A DNA stretch of 56,083 nt, from positions 1-56,083 of the forward strand of contig RDXN01000066.1 in the NCBI GenBank assembly GCA_004292855.1, given 5' to 3'. This document shows positions 42,436 through 51,417 of the stretch, one piece after another. The translations under genes and the position numbers were made by a program. Under the pieces are notes generated by a model. It was not told the origin of the DNA and searched no databases. It was given only the letters and a program-made list of their open reading frames with translations. The first letter of the stretch is position 1. Each line of letters begins with the position of its first letter. Source of the DNA: Cytophagales bacterium (GTDB taxonomy: Bacteria; Bacteroidota; Bacteroidia; Cytophagales; Spirosomataceae).

Positions 42436-43209
42436 ATGAAACATATTCTGTACGTATGCCTGCTGCTAACACAGGTTGCGGTTGCACAGTCCGGCGAATC
42501 GATCCAAGCCGATAGCCTGCCGAAGAAAATAAATTACAAGTTTGGTTTAACGTCTGAATTTGGAATTAACTATGCACTATCGAGTTTACCTATTTTTGCC
42601 TCATTTGCGCGTTCAAATGGCGTTAACTTCTCTAGTAGAAGGCTAGGTGTGAACTTCACGTTTGCCACCGGATTTCGCTTAAATCGATTTAGAATCCAAT
42701 TGGCGCAAGCAATACAAATTCTGCCATTCGATGACACAAGCCCACCAAGCGCGAATGGATGGACCGCGCGGTCACTAGGTAGTGGCCATGTGGGTGGTAC
42801 GCTCGGCTATGATGTGCTAAATAACCGAAACCGTCGATTGTACGTGCTGGGTGGCTTCGGGCAGATTGGTCAGGATTATTCGTTCTACCGGCAATCAGCC
42901 CAATCTGTACCATTCGGCACTATTTTTCAGGCTAACCAGAATAGTGTTCCGTCAATGACCATTCGCAACCAGTTTGTTGAATTTGGTATCGAATACGCTC
43001 AACAGGAAAAGCGCAGACGAACCGCCAGCAATGTGTTGCGGGCTGGTTATCGAATGGGAATCAATAAACAGCCTTGGGGATCAGACACTTATACGTTAAC
43101 CAATCCCATAACTGAGCGAGTAAATCAGTTCTACGTGCAGTGGGCAGTCGCTTTGTCGACAAATTGGAACCGGGGTGATCGTCCATCCGCAAGAAAGAAT
43201 CGGCCATGA
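42436..43209 (+). CDS. Hypothetical outer-membrane beta-barrel protein
   Basis: 257 residues from ATG 42436. Signal peptide MKHILYVCLLLTQVAVAQ. The rest is rich in alternating strands with aromatic ends (FGLTSEFGINYAL, LGVNFTFATGFRL, LYVLGGFGQIGQDYSFY, FYVQWAVALSTNW), as expected for an 8-12-stranded barrel. I cannot assign a family with certainty. The frame opens at 42358 inside the terminator, so the ATG with signal peptide is chosen. Overlaps the next gene by 4 bp (ATGA). Confidence 0.7.
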   Translation: MKHILYVCLLLTQVAVAQSGESIQADSLPKKINYKFGLTSEFGINYALSSLPIFASFARSNGVNFSSRRLGVNFTFATGFRLNRFRIQLAQAIQILPFDDTSPPSANGWTARSLGSGHVGGTLGYDVLNNRNRRLYVLGGFGQIGQDYSFYRQSAQSVPFGTIFQANQNSVPSMTIRNQFVEFGIEYAQQEKRRRTASNVLRAGYRMGINKQPWGSDTYTLTNPITERVNQFYVQWAVALSTNWNRGDRPSARKNRP

Positions 43210-43637
43210 AGACGGCACTACTTTCTCTTGGGGTTTGGGTTTTTGGGTTCATCTACCCATTCATCGACCCGACAGAGCCGAAGGCAAGTGAGTCGGTTCT
43301 GGTGATTTACCGACAGCGTGAATTTGGGGGGCGTGAGTATGGCATCAACGTCAATGGCAAGCGTATTGGTTGGTTGGCTCCCAATCGCTTCATACGGGTC
43401 AACGTGCCAATTGGGCAGGTGAAAATTGAATCGAAACGAGACTTTTTTACGGACAACAAAACGCTCACCTTTACCGCAGATCCGGGCCAAACGTACTATG
43501 TCAAAGCCGTTGAGGACGTTGACTTTATGTCACGTTCGTTGCCGATGACCCGTATTTCGGAGGAGCAGGCCAAGCGCGAACTGGCCCGGATAAAACCAAT
43601 GGAACCCGAAACGCCTACAATACAGCAAGATCACTAA
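43206..43637 (+). CDS. DUF2846-like secreted protein
   Basis: 143 residues with a signal-like N-terminus (LLSLGVWVFGFIYPF). The core VIYRQREFGGREYGINVNGKRIGWLAPNRF begins a beta domain in which a short peptide is displayed (IGWLAPNRFIRVNVPIGQ) followed by DPGQTYYVKA; this order resembles DUF2846 domains of periplasmic proteins. Function unknown. Start overlaps the barrel protein stop, so the two are probably made together. Confidence 0.6.
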   Translation: MKTALLSLGVWVFGFIYPFIDPTEPKASESVLVIYRQREFGGREYGINVNGKRIGWLAPNRFIRVNVPIGQVKIESKRDFFTDNKTLTFTADPGQTYYVKAVEDVDFMSRSLPMTRISEEQAKRELARIKPMEPETPTIQQDH

Positions 43638-43661
43638 CTTGAGCCGCTTTCGTCAATCGCT

Positions 43662-44690
43662 ATGCGTGCCTACCTCCCCAAACTGCTACTCTCGCTGTGC
43701 CTGACAACCTTGCTAACCTACTGGGGCTGGCGGTTGCTGTCGGGCCTGGAGGGGCCGGTGGGGGAGATGCTGCCCGATTTGGGTGGGTTAGCCCGGTATC
43801 TGTTGGGGGTTGTACTGATGCTTGCGGTAATTGTAGGCGTGGCCTATCTGAACTACCGGCTGGCATTTCGACGGTGGATGTTGCGCGAGCAAACTGCCCC
43901 CTTTTATTGGGTTTGGATATGCGTGTTGGCCTGGTTGGTGTTCGAGTTGTTGCAAGTCCGAACCGAAGCTGAGCCGGAGTTTGTTGATGAAAACCTGTTG
44001 GTTATGAGTGTGTTGGTCGTGTTTGTGGTTGGGTACGGCTACGTGGCCGACTACCTCCGCACCCGGCGCGACCAACTCCGGCTGATGCAACAAACCACCG
44101 AGGCCGAACTGACCGCCCTCCGTGCCCAGGTAAACCCGCACTTTCTATTCAACGCACTCAATACCATTTATAATGAGGCCCAACGCGCTCAAAATGATCT
44201 GGTTGCCGACCTGATTGGGCAGTTGGCGGGCCTGATGCGCTACACCCTGGAGGAATCAAATCGTCCCACGACGTCTGTGGCGAGCGAGTTGGGGTTTATT
44301 CAGAAGTACGTGGCTCTGCAACGCGCACGCCTGCCCGAATCCGACATCCTGCGCATTTCGCTAACGGTCGACTCCGACGAGCAACCGGGCGCGGGTGCAT
44401 CGCCCCAACTCGCTCCGTTGTTGCTGATTCCATTCGTGGAAAATGCGTTTCAGTATGGGATTAGTCTTGACCAGCCTTCGTTTATTGCCCTAACCATTGA
44501 GGTTGAAGGAGGGCAACTAAGCATGACCGTTCAGAACAGCCGACCGCCTAGCCCAGGGCAGAAACACGGAGCCGGGACGGGTATCGCCAACGCCCGCCAA
44601 CGACTCGAACGGGGGTATCCGGCCCGACACAAATTGACCATCTCCGAAACCCCCAATACCTTCACCGTTCATCTTCAATTGACTCTCTAG
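43662..44690 (+). CDS. Sensor histidine kinase, LytS/YehU type
   Basis: 342 residues. Four transmembrane helices within about 1-130, a short helical linker, then the His_kinase domain with phospho-acceptor His160 in QVNPHFLFNALNTIYNEA, and an ATPase domain with LLLIPFVENAFQYG (N-box) and GTGIANARQRL (G-box). It signals through the LytTR regulator encoded 45 bp downstream. There is no extracytoplasmic sensor domain, so the stimulus is probably sensed in or at the membrane. Confidence 0.9.
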   Translation: MRAYLPKLLLSLCLTTLLTYWGWRLLSGLEGPVGEMLPDLGGLARYLLGVVLMLAVIVGVAYLNYRLAFRRWMLREQTAPFYWVWICVLAWLVFELLQVRTEAEPEFVDENLLVMSVLVVFVVGYGYVADYLRTRRDQLRLMQQTTEAELTALRAQVNPHFLFNALNTIYNEAQRAQNDLVADLIGQLAGLMRYTLEESNRPTTSVASELGFIQKYVALQRARLPESDILRISLTVDSDEQPGAGASPQLAPLLLIPFVENAFQYGISLDQPSFIALTIEVEGGQLSMTVQNSRPPSPGQKHGAGTGIANARQRLERGYPARHKLTISETPNTFTVHLQLTL

Positions 44691-44735
44691 CCCCCTTTTC
44701 CCCTCCTCCCTTTTTTCCCTTTCCTCCCTTCTCCC
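44691..44735 (+). other. Polypyrimidine tract between kinase and regulator genes
   Basis: The 45 bases between the two genes are almost entirely C and T, e.g. CCCCTTTTCCCCTCC and TCCCTTTCCTCCCTTC, with only a few purines at the ends. No hairpin or promoter box is present in it. Confidence 0.6.
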
Positions 44736-45416
44736 ATGCTTCACGCCATTGCCATCGACGATGAACCTGCTGCGCTCGAAGTGTTGAGCCGCTATGCTGA
44801 CAAGGTGCCGTTTCTGCAACTTGATCAGACGTTCACAAGCACGACCAACGCGTTGGCCCACCTGCACCAGCACCGGGTCGATTTGGTGTTTCTGGACATC
44901 CAAATGCCCGATCTGCTCGGCACCGACTTTGCCCGACTGGTGGCTCCCCTGCAAAAGTCTATTGTGTTCACCACGGCCTACACCGACTATGCCCTCGAAG
45001 GATTTGCGCTGCAAGCCCTCGACTACCTGCTGAAACCGATTGAATTTCCGCGCTTTCTGCAAACCTGCAACCGGGCCTACGCACAAACGACCGCCCAAAG
45101 CGGGCAGTCGTCGAGCATTTTCGTAAAAGATGGCTACGATTGGGTGCGGGTCGAGTTAGGCGAGGTACTCTACATGCAGTCGGACACTAACCTGCTGTTT
45201 ATCCACGAACCAACCCGGCAAATCACCACCCGCATGACCATCGCCGAGATGCTGGCCACGCTTCCCGCCGATCAGTTTGTCCGGGTCCATAAGTCGTATA
45301 TCGTTGCCCTGCGGGCGATTCGCAAACTGGAACGGCATCAGGTCACGGTAGGTAACGTGACCATTCCGCTGGCCGGGAGCTACCGGGAGGTGTTGGAGCA
45401 GCGACTTTTAGGATAG
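44736..45416 (+). CDS. LytTR-family response regulator
   Basis: 226 residues. Receiver domain 1-115 with the acidic pocket IDDE (7-10), phospho-acceptor Asp54 in VFLDIQMPD, and a conserved Lys in LDYLLKPIEF. The C-terminal LytTR DNA-binding domain (about 125-225) has GEVLYMQSDTNLLFI, RMTIAEMLATLP, FVRVHKSYIVAL and VTIPLAGSYREVLEQRL. It acts with the LytS-type kinase encoded before it. Target genes are unknown; likely candidates include the barrel/DUF2846 operon upstream. Its stop codon abuts the stop codon of the convergent DUF4494 gene without a gap. Confidence 0.92.
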   Translation: MLHAIAIDDEPAALEVLSRYADKVPFLQLDQTFTSTTNALAHLHQHRVDLVFLDIQMPDLLGTDFARLVAPLQKSIVFTTAYTDYALEGFALQALDYLLKPIEFPRFLQTCNRAYAQTTAQSGQSSSIFVKDGYDWVRVELGEVLYMQSDTNLLFIHEPTRQITTRMTIAEMLATLPADQFVRVHKSYIVALRAIRKLERHQVTVGNVTIPLAGSYREVLEQRLLG

Positions 45417-45923
45417 CTACACCTCCTCCATTCGATGCACCTCCGAGATCGGCTTCAGGTTTGCCGGAATTTTGTCTTCCTCGTTGTAGGGGAAAATGTC
45501 GAGCAGGGGCGTTTTGTTGATGTCGGTGATTTCGGAGGGCATCAGAATCGTTTTGAGGCTGTCTTCCAATTGGTCGTAAGCCTGTTTTACCGAAAACGCG
45601 TTAATCAACATCTGGTTCACGATCTTTTTCTCGCGGCCTTTGTCGTCCTCAGTCGAGAAGATGACTTTGGCCTTGTACCAATAATCTCCCCCATTCTCGA
45701 TTTGGAACACGTCGGCCAACTTCATTTTGGAGATGCGGGCCACCTGAAAATCTGCCGAATTGGCCGGAACCTCCTGATACAGACGAGCCTCAGCATCGGT
45801 GTACGAAACGGCATCGACCAGATAGGCTTCCGTGATGGTTTTTAACCGGACCTGGTCGCCCTGCCGGTCCGTAACTATTTCTTCTTTTTGGTACTTTATT
45901 GTTCCTTGAAACCAGGTTGGCAT
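45417..45923 (-). CDS. DUF4494 domain protein
   Basis: 168 residues from ATG 45923 (MPTWFQGTIKYQKEE). The frame runs to 46190 but the added part is repeat sequence. WFQGTIKYQKEEIV, ITEAYLVDAVSYTDAEARLY and WYKAKVIFSTEDD... form the DUF4494 pattern, a Bacteroidota-specific family of unknown function. Cytoplasmic. An inverted repeat lies 8 nt upstream of the start codon. Confidence 0.85.
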   Translation of the reverse strand: MPTWFQGTIKYQKEEIVTDRQGDQVRLKTITEAYLVDAVSYTDAEARLYQEVPANSADFQVARISKMKLADVFQIENGGDYWYKAKVIFSTEDDKGREKKIVNQMLINAFSVKQAYDQLEDSLKTILMPSEITDINKTPLLDIFPYNEEDKIPANLKPISEVHRMEEV

Positions 45924-45931
45924 AATGTAAA

Positions 45932-46023
45932 GACGTTGGATATTGGATGTTGGACGTTGGATAGGTCTGCTCAACATTAGATGTGCGTGATTATCCAATG
46001 TCCAACATCCAATATCCAACGTC
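45932..46023. repeat. Inverted repeat, GACGTTGGATATTGGATGTT type, 32-bp arms
   Basis: Arms 45932-45963 and 45992-46023 are complementary at 31 of 32 positions and consist of tandem TTGGA(T/C) words. Loop 28 bp. It fills the gap between the DUF4494 gene and the 3' end of the deacetylase-like gene, 8 nt from the DUF4494 ATG. Confidence 0.9.
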
Positions 46024-46029
46024 CCAAAG

Positions 46030-46947
46030 TTACGAAAACTTCGCCATAGCCACCCGGAAGGTGTTGCAATGGGCCTCCACAATATCGGCGATGCGGGGAG
46101 AATAACCACCCCCCATCGACACCGCCAGGGGCAACCCGTGCCGAATGGCCGTGTCGAACACAAACTGGTCACGCTGTCGGCACCCCTCACGGCTCAGGGC
46201 CAGTTTGCCCAGCCGGTCGGTCGCAATAACGTCGACCCCGGCCACATAGAACAAAAAATCGGGTTGGTGCTGGTGAATAAGGCGCGGTAACGTGTCGGCG
46301 AGGGCGGTCAGGTACGGCTCATCGGTGGTGCCGGTGGGCAGGGCAATGTCGAGATCGGATTGCTCTTTTTTGAGCGGGTAATTATCCTTGCCGTGCATAC
46401 TGAAGGTGAACACACGCGGTTCGTTTTGGAACATGACCGCCGTGCCATTGCCCTGATGCACGTCGAGATCAATGACCAGAATCCGTTTGGCCCGACCCGT
46501 TTCGAGCAAAAAATACGAAGCCACACCCACGTCGTTGAGCAGGCAAAACCCCTCGCCCCGGTCGGGGTAGGCGTGATGCGTGCCCCCGGCTACGTTGAGG
46601 GCGCACCCGTGCTGTTGGGCCAATAAGGCACAGTCGATGGTGCCCTGGGTAATAATCCACTCGCGTTGGATCAATTCGGGCGACAGCGGAAAACCAATGC
46701 GCCGAACCATCGCGGGGGGCACCGTCAGCGTTTTTAGTTGCTCTACATACCCCACCGTATGAACGCCCAGCACCCAACGGTCGTCGACGGGGGCAGGGGC
46801 AAAAAAGTTAGCTTCGGTGCAGGTGCCCTCATACAAAAGCTGTTCGGGAATCAGCTCGTACTTAAGCATCGGAAAGCGGTGGGGTTCGCCAGTGGGGCTA
46901 GTGGGTAACGGAAGTTTGTATAGGGGCGCGTAAGCCAGTTGAACCAT
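46030..46947 (-). CDS. Histone-deacetylase-like amidohydrolase
   Basis: 305 residues from ATG 46947 (MVQLAYAPLYKLPLP). Arginase/deacetylase fold: NVAGGTHHAYPDRGEGFCLLNDV with the tandem His pair, ILVIDLDVHQGNGT with the zinc-binding Asp and His, FTFSMHGKDNYP, and YVAGVDVIATDRLGKLALS with the second zinc-binding Asp. It should remove acyl groups from amides (acetylated lysine, polyamine or small metabolites); bacterial substrates vary. The extended frame to 47061 adds no homologous sequence. Confidence 0.92.
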   Translation of the reverse strand: MVQLAYAPLYKLPLPTSPTGEPHRFPMLKYELIPEQLLYEGTCTEANFFAPAPVDDRWVLGVHTVGYVEQLKTLTVPPAMVRRIGFPLSPELIQREWIITQGTIDCALLAQQHGCALNVAGGTHHAYPDRGEGFCLLNDVGVASYFLLETGRAKRILVIDLDVHQGNGTAVMFQNEPRVFTFSMHGKDNYPLKKEQSDLDIALPTGTTDEPYLTALADTLPRLIHQHQPDFLFYVAGVDVIATDRLGKLALSREGCRQRDQFVFDTAIRHGLPLAVSMGGGYSPRIADIVEAHCNTFRVAMAKFS

Positions 46948-47085
46948 GTAGCAGAACAATTTCCGTTCGATAAAATACCTACCGATTAACCAGACAACTA
47001 CGGCTGATGTTGGCGAACTGTCGTAAATTGAGTCAGCAACGTACCCAATTGAGCTTTGCACCGTCTAAAATAAGACCCAAAACAA

Positions 47086-47110
47086 AGACTTAATTGTAAC
47101 AGTTAAGTCT
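47086..47110. promoter_or_regulatory. Operator-like dyad between the deacetylase and 47135 genes
   Basis: AGACTTAA (47086-47093) and TTAAGTCT (47103-47110) form an 8-bp perfect dyad with a 9-bp spacer, 24 bp upstream of ATG 47135. Size and symmetry suit a dimeric repressor site; the regulator is unknown. The rest of 46948-47134 shows no other structure. Confidence 0.3.
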
Positions 47111-47134
47111 ATACAAAGTAAACACTTCGCGCAA

Positions 47135-47587
47135 ATGAATGTAGAACTCTCGCTCAATTCTGGACAAATAACCGCCGAACTCCTCGACACGCTGATCCTC
47201 CCTCGATTTGCCAACGGGCGGGCCTCGCTTTCGGTCGAGTTTCTATGCCGACAGAAAACCGACGCGAGCGTTCAGCAAGATCGTCTGCGTTTGCCTGCTC
47301 TGTCGTGGTTTGATGCCAATCTGTTGCAGTCGTTTACAAAGCAGTTGGCTCTGGCAACCCGCCTGGAAAACTGCCAGGTCGAACTACCCGATGCGGGGCT
47401 GCGGCTAATTGGCCTGAGCGGACGTGACCGTGTTTTGCCAGCCGATGCCCGCGCTATCCGGGTGGAGCCATTAACAACGGCCCCTCGCCAGTTTGCACCC
47501 TTTGTGTTGAAGGGCACTCAGGCCGATATCCGAACCTACGCCCGCAAGCTGTATAACCGGCTTTGGGAAGCGTTCTGCCGGGGATAA
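47135..47587 (+). CDS. Hypothetical protein
   Basis: 150 residues, cytoplasmic, rather basic C-terminus (TYARKLYNRLWEAFCRG). Mixed alpha/beta with no motif I recognise; the central part (LSWFDANLLQSFTKQLALATRLENCQVELPD) looks like a normally folded domain. Start ATG 47135 follows a dyad that may be an operator. It ends one base before the 3' end of the convergent oxygenase-like gene. Codon choice is like its neighbours, so I take it as a real gene. Confidence 0.6.
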   Translation: MNVELSLNSGQITAELLDTLILPRFANGRASLSVEFLCRQKTDASVQQDRLRLPALSWFDANLLQSFTKQLALATRLENCQVELPDAGLRLIGLSGRDRVLPADARAIRVEPLTTAPRQFAPFVLKGTQADIRTYARKLYNRLWEAFCRG

Positions 47588-47588
47588 T

Positions 47589-48338
47589 CTACCCAACCTT
47601 ATCCAAAGCGCGAATTTGATCGAGGTATTCGGTGGGCAACAACACGCGTTGCACCACCGAACGCAGGCCCAGCCCGTTCAGCAGCCGATACAAGCCAATC
47701 GTTTGGGCTAGTAGGGGCTTTGCGGGTAAAGGTAGTTGCGCTTTTACCACATCGGGCACCAACAACGCCTGAGCCTGTAGCAACAGATTATATCGCCAAC
47801 TGCCCAGTTGTTCGCGATACCGGGCAAACAGCCGGTCGGTGTACTCGCTGCGTTCGAGATCGCGGTTTAAATGCAGTTGGCGATCAAGTTTCCAGGCCTC
47901 GTAGGTGTCGGGGAGGTCGCGGACGCCCATACCGTCGCCTACGGCGCGGAATACGGTAAATAGCTCGGTTTGTTCGTGGGGTAAGAGGGGGCCGTGCAGC
48001 AGGGTATAAGCTCGTTCGGAGTAATCGACAAGCATATACAGCACATCGCGGTAGGCCCAGTCGGGGATGGAATAGCCCCGTTTGCGTTCCACGCCCCCGT
48101 GAATGGCTCCCATCCGGGCAACGGCTTTTTGAGCCTCCTCGGCGGGGGCAAACACAATGTCCTGCGCGTACCGAACCGTCGAGAAAAGCCGCGCAATGGG
48201 GTCGGCAGGAAGGTTGCCCGTGTAAAATAGCCAATCAACGGCCTTATTCAGGGCAAACTCAGCCGCCGAACCGGCGAAAACAAGCAGAATTACGTCGGCG
48301 TCGCCCCAAATGCGACGAACAATTGAGCTTGGGGGCAT
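47589..48338 (-). CDS. MpaB/DUF2236 family oxygenase-like protein
   Basis: 249 residues, all-helical. The pattern SSIVRRIWGDADVILLVFAGSAAEFALNKA, then DPIARLFSTVRYAQDIVFA, AVARMGAIHGGVE and IPDWAYRDVLYMLVDYSERAY fits DUF2236, the domain of latex-clearing protein and MpaB-type oxygenases, where conserved His residues bind a haem or metal. In the canonical motif a His follows the Gly-x-(V/I) stretch; HGGVE here provides one. Substrate unknown. Lies 4 bp after the OmpA gene, same strand. Confidence 0.75.
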   Translation of the reverse strand: MPPSSIVRRIWGDADVILLVFAGSAAEFALNKAVDWLFYTGNLPADPIARLFSTVRYAQDIVFAPAEEAQKAVARMGAIHGGVERKRGYSIPDWAYRDVLYMLVDYSERAYTLLHGPLLPHEQTELFTVFRAVGDGMGVRDLPDTYEAWKLDRQLHLNRDLERSEYTDRLFARYREQLGSWRYNLLLQAQALLVPDVVKAQLPLPAKPLLAQTIGLYRLLNGLGLRSVVQRVLLPTEYLDQIRALDKVG

Positions 48339-48342
48339 GGGA

Positions 48343-49134
48343 TTAGAGTTTCAAAACCACAAACTCAACGCGCCGATTCTTCTTTTTGTTGTCTTCGGTA
48401 TCGTTGGGCGAAACGGGTCGCGCGTCGCCGTAGCCCTGCGGTTTCAGGCGGACTTGGGCTACTCCGCGATTGGTCAGATAATTGGTGATAACGCGGGCGC
48501 GGTTTTCCGACAACGACTTGTTTAGACGGCGGTCGCCTACGTTATCGGTGTGGCCCGCGATCTCAACGTGGAGGCCCGGATTGCTGGTAAGGGTCTTGTA
48601 CAGTTTCTCCAGTTGTTCGTTCGATTCGGGCCGGAGAACATAACTGCTTTGGTCGAAATAGACGTTATCGAGCCGGATAGCCTGATTCACTTTCAGGTTG
48701 GTGAACACGCTGTCGACTCGTTCCATCACGGCCAAATGCTCGTAGGAGCCACAGGTGTCGCAGGATATCAATAACACCTCTTCGGTTTTGTAATAGCCTT
48801 TAGCTTCAGTTTTCACAATCAGGGTGTCGGTGCGGGTCAGCACGATGTTGAACGACTGCCCGGCCTTGCTGCTTCCGACAAATGATTTTTTGGCTAAAAC
48901 TGCCTGAATCTCGTAGTTGGCCGGAACATCAGCTTTGGTTTTTTCGTCGACGGCCCGCACGCTAAAATCGACCGGCAAGGGAGCCGCAGCCGACACACTG
49001 TTCGGCGTGGCCGTGCCGCTCACGGGGCTTTGCGATACGTTGAAACGTTTCACACTAACGCCCTGTGCAACAGCATAATTAGTCGAGACGAATAGTAGAA
49101 AGGCGAGTATGAGAGACGGTAAGCGGGGGTTCAT
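48343..49134 (-). CDS. OmpA family outer-membrane/peptidoglycan-binding protein
   Basis: 263 residues from ATG 49134, with signal peptide MNPRLPSLILAFLLFVSTNYAVAQ. The N-terminal region (about 40-150) looks like a carboxypeptidase-regulatory-type beta domain (VPANYEIQAVL, IVLTRTDTLIVKTEAKGYY) instead of a barrel. The C-terminal OmpA domain has NVYFDQSSYVLRPESNEQLEKL, VEIAGHTDNVGD and NKSLSENRARVITNYL, the peptidoglycan-binding site. It probably anchors the envelope. Upstream lies a GC-rich inverted repeat. Confidence 0.88.
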   Translation of the reverse strand: MNPRLPSLILAFLLFVSTNYAVAQGVSVKRFNVSQSPVSGTATPNSVSAAAPLPVDFSVRAVDEKTKADVPANYEIQAVLAKKSFVGSSKAGQSFNIVLTRTDTLIVKTEAKGYYKTEEVLLISCDTCGSYEHLAVMERVDSVFTNLKVNQAIRLDNVYFDQSSYVLRPESNEQLEKLYKTLTSNPGLHVEIAGHTDNVGDRRLNKSLSENRARVITNYLTNRGVAQVRLKPQGYGDARPVSPNDTEDNKKKNRRVEFVVLKL

Positions 49135-49177
49135 GAGGCTGTTTTTAGAAACATATCTACAAAGAACGTGCCGTTTG

Positions 49178-49280
49178 TTGACCACCCCCCTGCCCCCTCC
49201 TAAAACAGGAGGGGGAGGTCTCCAAAGGAGCCTCTTGCGGCTCCCCCCCCTGTTTTAGGAGGGAGCAGGGGGGTGGTCAA
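49178..49280. repeat. GC-rich inverted repeat, TTGACCACCCCCCTGC type
   Basis: Arms 49178-49209 and 49249-49280 match at 31 of 32 positions (loop 39 bp, itself with a GAGCC/GGCTC mini-hairpin). The right arm contains the stop codon of the patatin gene (49277-49279). The same words occur inside the GT-C gene at 30.73 kb. Confidence 0.88.
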
Positions 49281-51322
49281 AAATACCTCGATAAGGCCTG
49301 TACCATCCCCGCCTGATCGTGGGGCATGGCGTTAATTTTTCGCCAGAGGTCGCGCTGGGCATCGTCGGACAAGTACCAGCCGAGGGGTAGTGGAACGCCT
49401 GTGTGGCGGTCGAGTGAAATCTGGTAAAACGGCGTTTGGGGCGCGTGGTTGCGGAGCGTGTTCCGGGTGAGGTTGCTCACATAAGCCGATTTGCGCTGAT
49501 TGACGTTCATCGACGTTTCGACCGGCATCAGCACGTCGATGAATGTGTCGGACACACTCACATCATCGTCGAGGAGTGAGTTTTGGAGGTAAATCACCAC
49601 CGGCACCACCCGAAATTGCGCGTTGGGCCGTCGGTTGAACTGGTCAATTTCTGGCGTCATGGCGGCCAGAACCGACAGAACCGTTTCGAGGCCTGTGTTG
49701 TCCCAATAGCCCCCATCGACCACATGCCCAAAGGCCCGTCCGTTGGGGCGGGTGAGCAAGCCCCCGCCCGTGAGCCACGGGAAACGGGCCGTGAGCGAGG
49801 CCGCCGTTTTAATTGGCATGTCGCGCCGGGTGATATCGTACAAGTCGACCACGTCGCGGAAGTAGGTGCTGTCGATACGCAGGTTGGAGAGTACGCATTT
49901 TTGACCGCTCTCGACAACCACGCTATTCAGAAACAGGCTGGGTGTGTGAAGTGGGTCGGACCGGAATAGACTCAGAAAGGGCCGTTCAAGGGTTTTTTGG
50001 CCTAAATGCCGCTCATACGACTGGCTCCAGGCATCTTCGAGCCAGTTGCTCCGATTTAGGTTTTGCACGGCAAACGGCACCATGCGTTGTAGTGTCTCGT
50101 GGAAAAACAAAGCACCTACCACCGGCGACAAAAAGTCACTGCCGATAGCCTGACGCAGCGCGTGTATGGGCGATTTATTGCGCCAGTTGTCGTTATGGTA
50201 CGTGGTGTAAAGCGCACTTCCCACTCCCCCGCCCGACACCCCGCTGATGGCGAACGTTTGGTTGCGAAAGGCCGGAAACAGGGAGTCGAGTTTATGCAAC
50301 ACCCCCGCTGTCCAGTTTAGACTGCGAATACCCCCGCCCTCCGTTGCGATCAGAAACACGGGCATGGTGTCGGTGGGCCAGGTTTGCCGGATGCTCATCC
50401 AGTGCTTGAAATGAGGGCCGATGGTCGGGCGATTTGCAACCTCATCGCTGGGGTAGCGGTCGGTGAAGCGGAGCAGTGTGTTGTCGTTGAAAAAACTACA
50501 GAACACAATCCAGAGGAGCGTGAGCAGCAGCACAGGCCGCGTAGGGCTGTTCCAGTACGACAACAGCGTGACGAGAGGGGTGAGCCACACAAACCCGATG
50601 AGCATCACGCCCAATGGCCCGAGTTTTTGGTAGATCATCCAGTCGGCAGGAATAAAAATAAGCCCAAGCCACAGGAGCCAATTGCCTGCCAGAAAGGCAT
50701 ATACGATTCGAATAGAGCCGTTTGAGAGCCGCCAGATGGTCCGCAAACGTCGGCGGGCCGGTATATACAGTTGGGGGTCGAAGCGGATGCTGGGCACGAT
50801 ATGCTTGAGCAGAACCCGGTGAAACAAAAACCAGATGCCTAACCCGGCGGCTAACCCCAAAAACCAAAGCACAAAAAACGGTTGGGTGTTGTCGGCATTA
50901 AGGCAGGCGAAGGCAAGCAGCACGGGTGGCATCACGCCCAGCAGCATGGGCACGCGCTGGATGTAGTGGGCAAGTTCGCGCCGTTCGTCCTGGGTTTCCT
51001 GTTGGGGGTATTGCCGGAAGAGGTTGAGCAATTTTGGACCCCGTACGTCGGATGAACTCAGCAGTACCCGTCCACAGAACCAGATACTTAGCCCCCAAAG
51101 CACCACGTAAAGCGACGCCACCCGAAACGGGCGATTGGCAAAAAAATCGGGTTCGCTCGCATTCAACGCCCGAAACATATCGTCGACCTGCGGACCGCTC
51201 GTCAGCAACCCATACGCCACAATCAGCAAGAGAACATGCATCAACACATGCCGAAGCACAGCCCAGGAGTAAACCAGAAAATAGTGAAGACTATGGAGTA
51301 TATGTTGAGCGCGATGTAACAA
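49277..51322 (-). CDS. Patatin-like phospholipase with N-terminal membrane domain
   Basis: 681 residues. The first about 290 residues contain six or so transmembrane helices; the patatin hydrolase follows with oxyanion loop EGGGIRS (328-334), nucleophile Ser363 in GVSGGG and the catalytic Asp in VVDGGYWDNTGLE near 565. A large insert between Ser and Asp carries RNQTFAIS... and LDLYDI-type segments. It should be a membrane-bound acyl hydrolase acting on phospholipids or lipid intermediates. Last-but-one gene of the envelope operon, after the GT2/deacetylase/GT2 genes; 95 bp to the gene before it. Confidence 0.85.
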   Translation of the reverse strand: MLHRAQHILHSLHYFLVYSWAVLRHVLMHVLLLIVAYGLLTSGPQVDDMFRALNASEPDFFANRPFRVASLYVVLWGLSIWFCGRVLLSSSDVRGPKLLNLFRQYPQQETQDERRELAHYIQRVPMLLGVMPPVLLAFACLNADNTQPFFVLWFLGLAAGLGIWFLFHRVLLKHIVPSIRFDPQLYIPARRRLRTIWRLSNGSIRIVYAFLAGNWLLWLGLIFIPADWMIYQKLGPLGVMLIGFVWLTPLVTLLSYWNSPTRPVLLLTLLWIVFCSFFNDNTLLRFTDRYPSDEVANRPTIGPHFKHWMSIRQTWPTDTMPVFLIATEGGGIRSLNWTAGVLHKLDSLFPAFRNQTFAISGVSGGGVGSALYTTYHNDNWRNKSPIHALRQAIGSDFLSPVVGALFFHETLQRMVPFAVQNLNRSNWLEDAWSQSYERHLGQKTLERPFLSLFRSDPLHTPSLFLNSVVVESGQKCVLSNLRIDSTYFRDVVDLYDITRRDMPIKTAASLTARFPWLTGGGLLTRPNGRAFGHVVDGGYWDNTGLETVLSVLAAMTPEIDQFNRRPNAQFRVVPVVIYLQNSLLDDDVSVSDTFIDVLMPVETSMNVNQRKSAYVSNLTRNTLRNHAPQTPFYQISLDRHTGVPLPLGWYLSDDAQRDLWRKINAMPHDQAGMVQALSRYF

Positions 51323-51417
51323 GAGATGTTGACAGACAAGTGTTTATCTGTAAACGCGAATGACTGGCTACCGGGCAAACTTTTTTATCAACGGAACCAG
51401 ACCCGGCAATTGGATAT

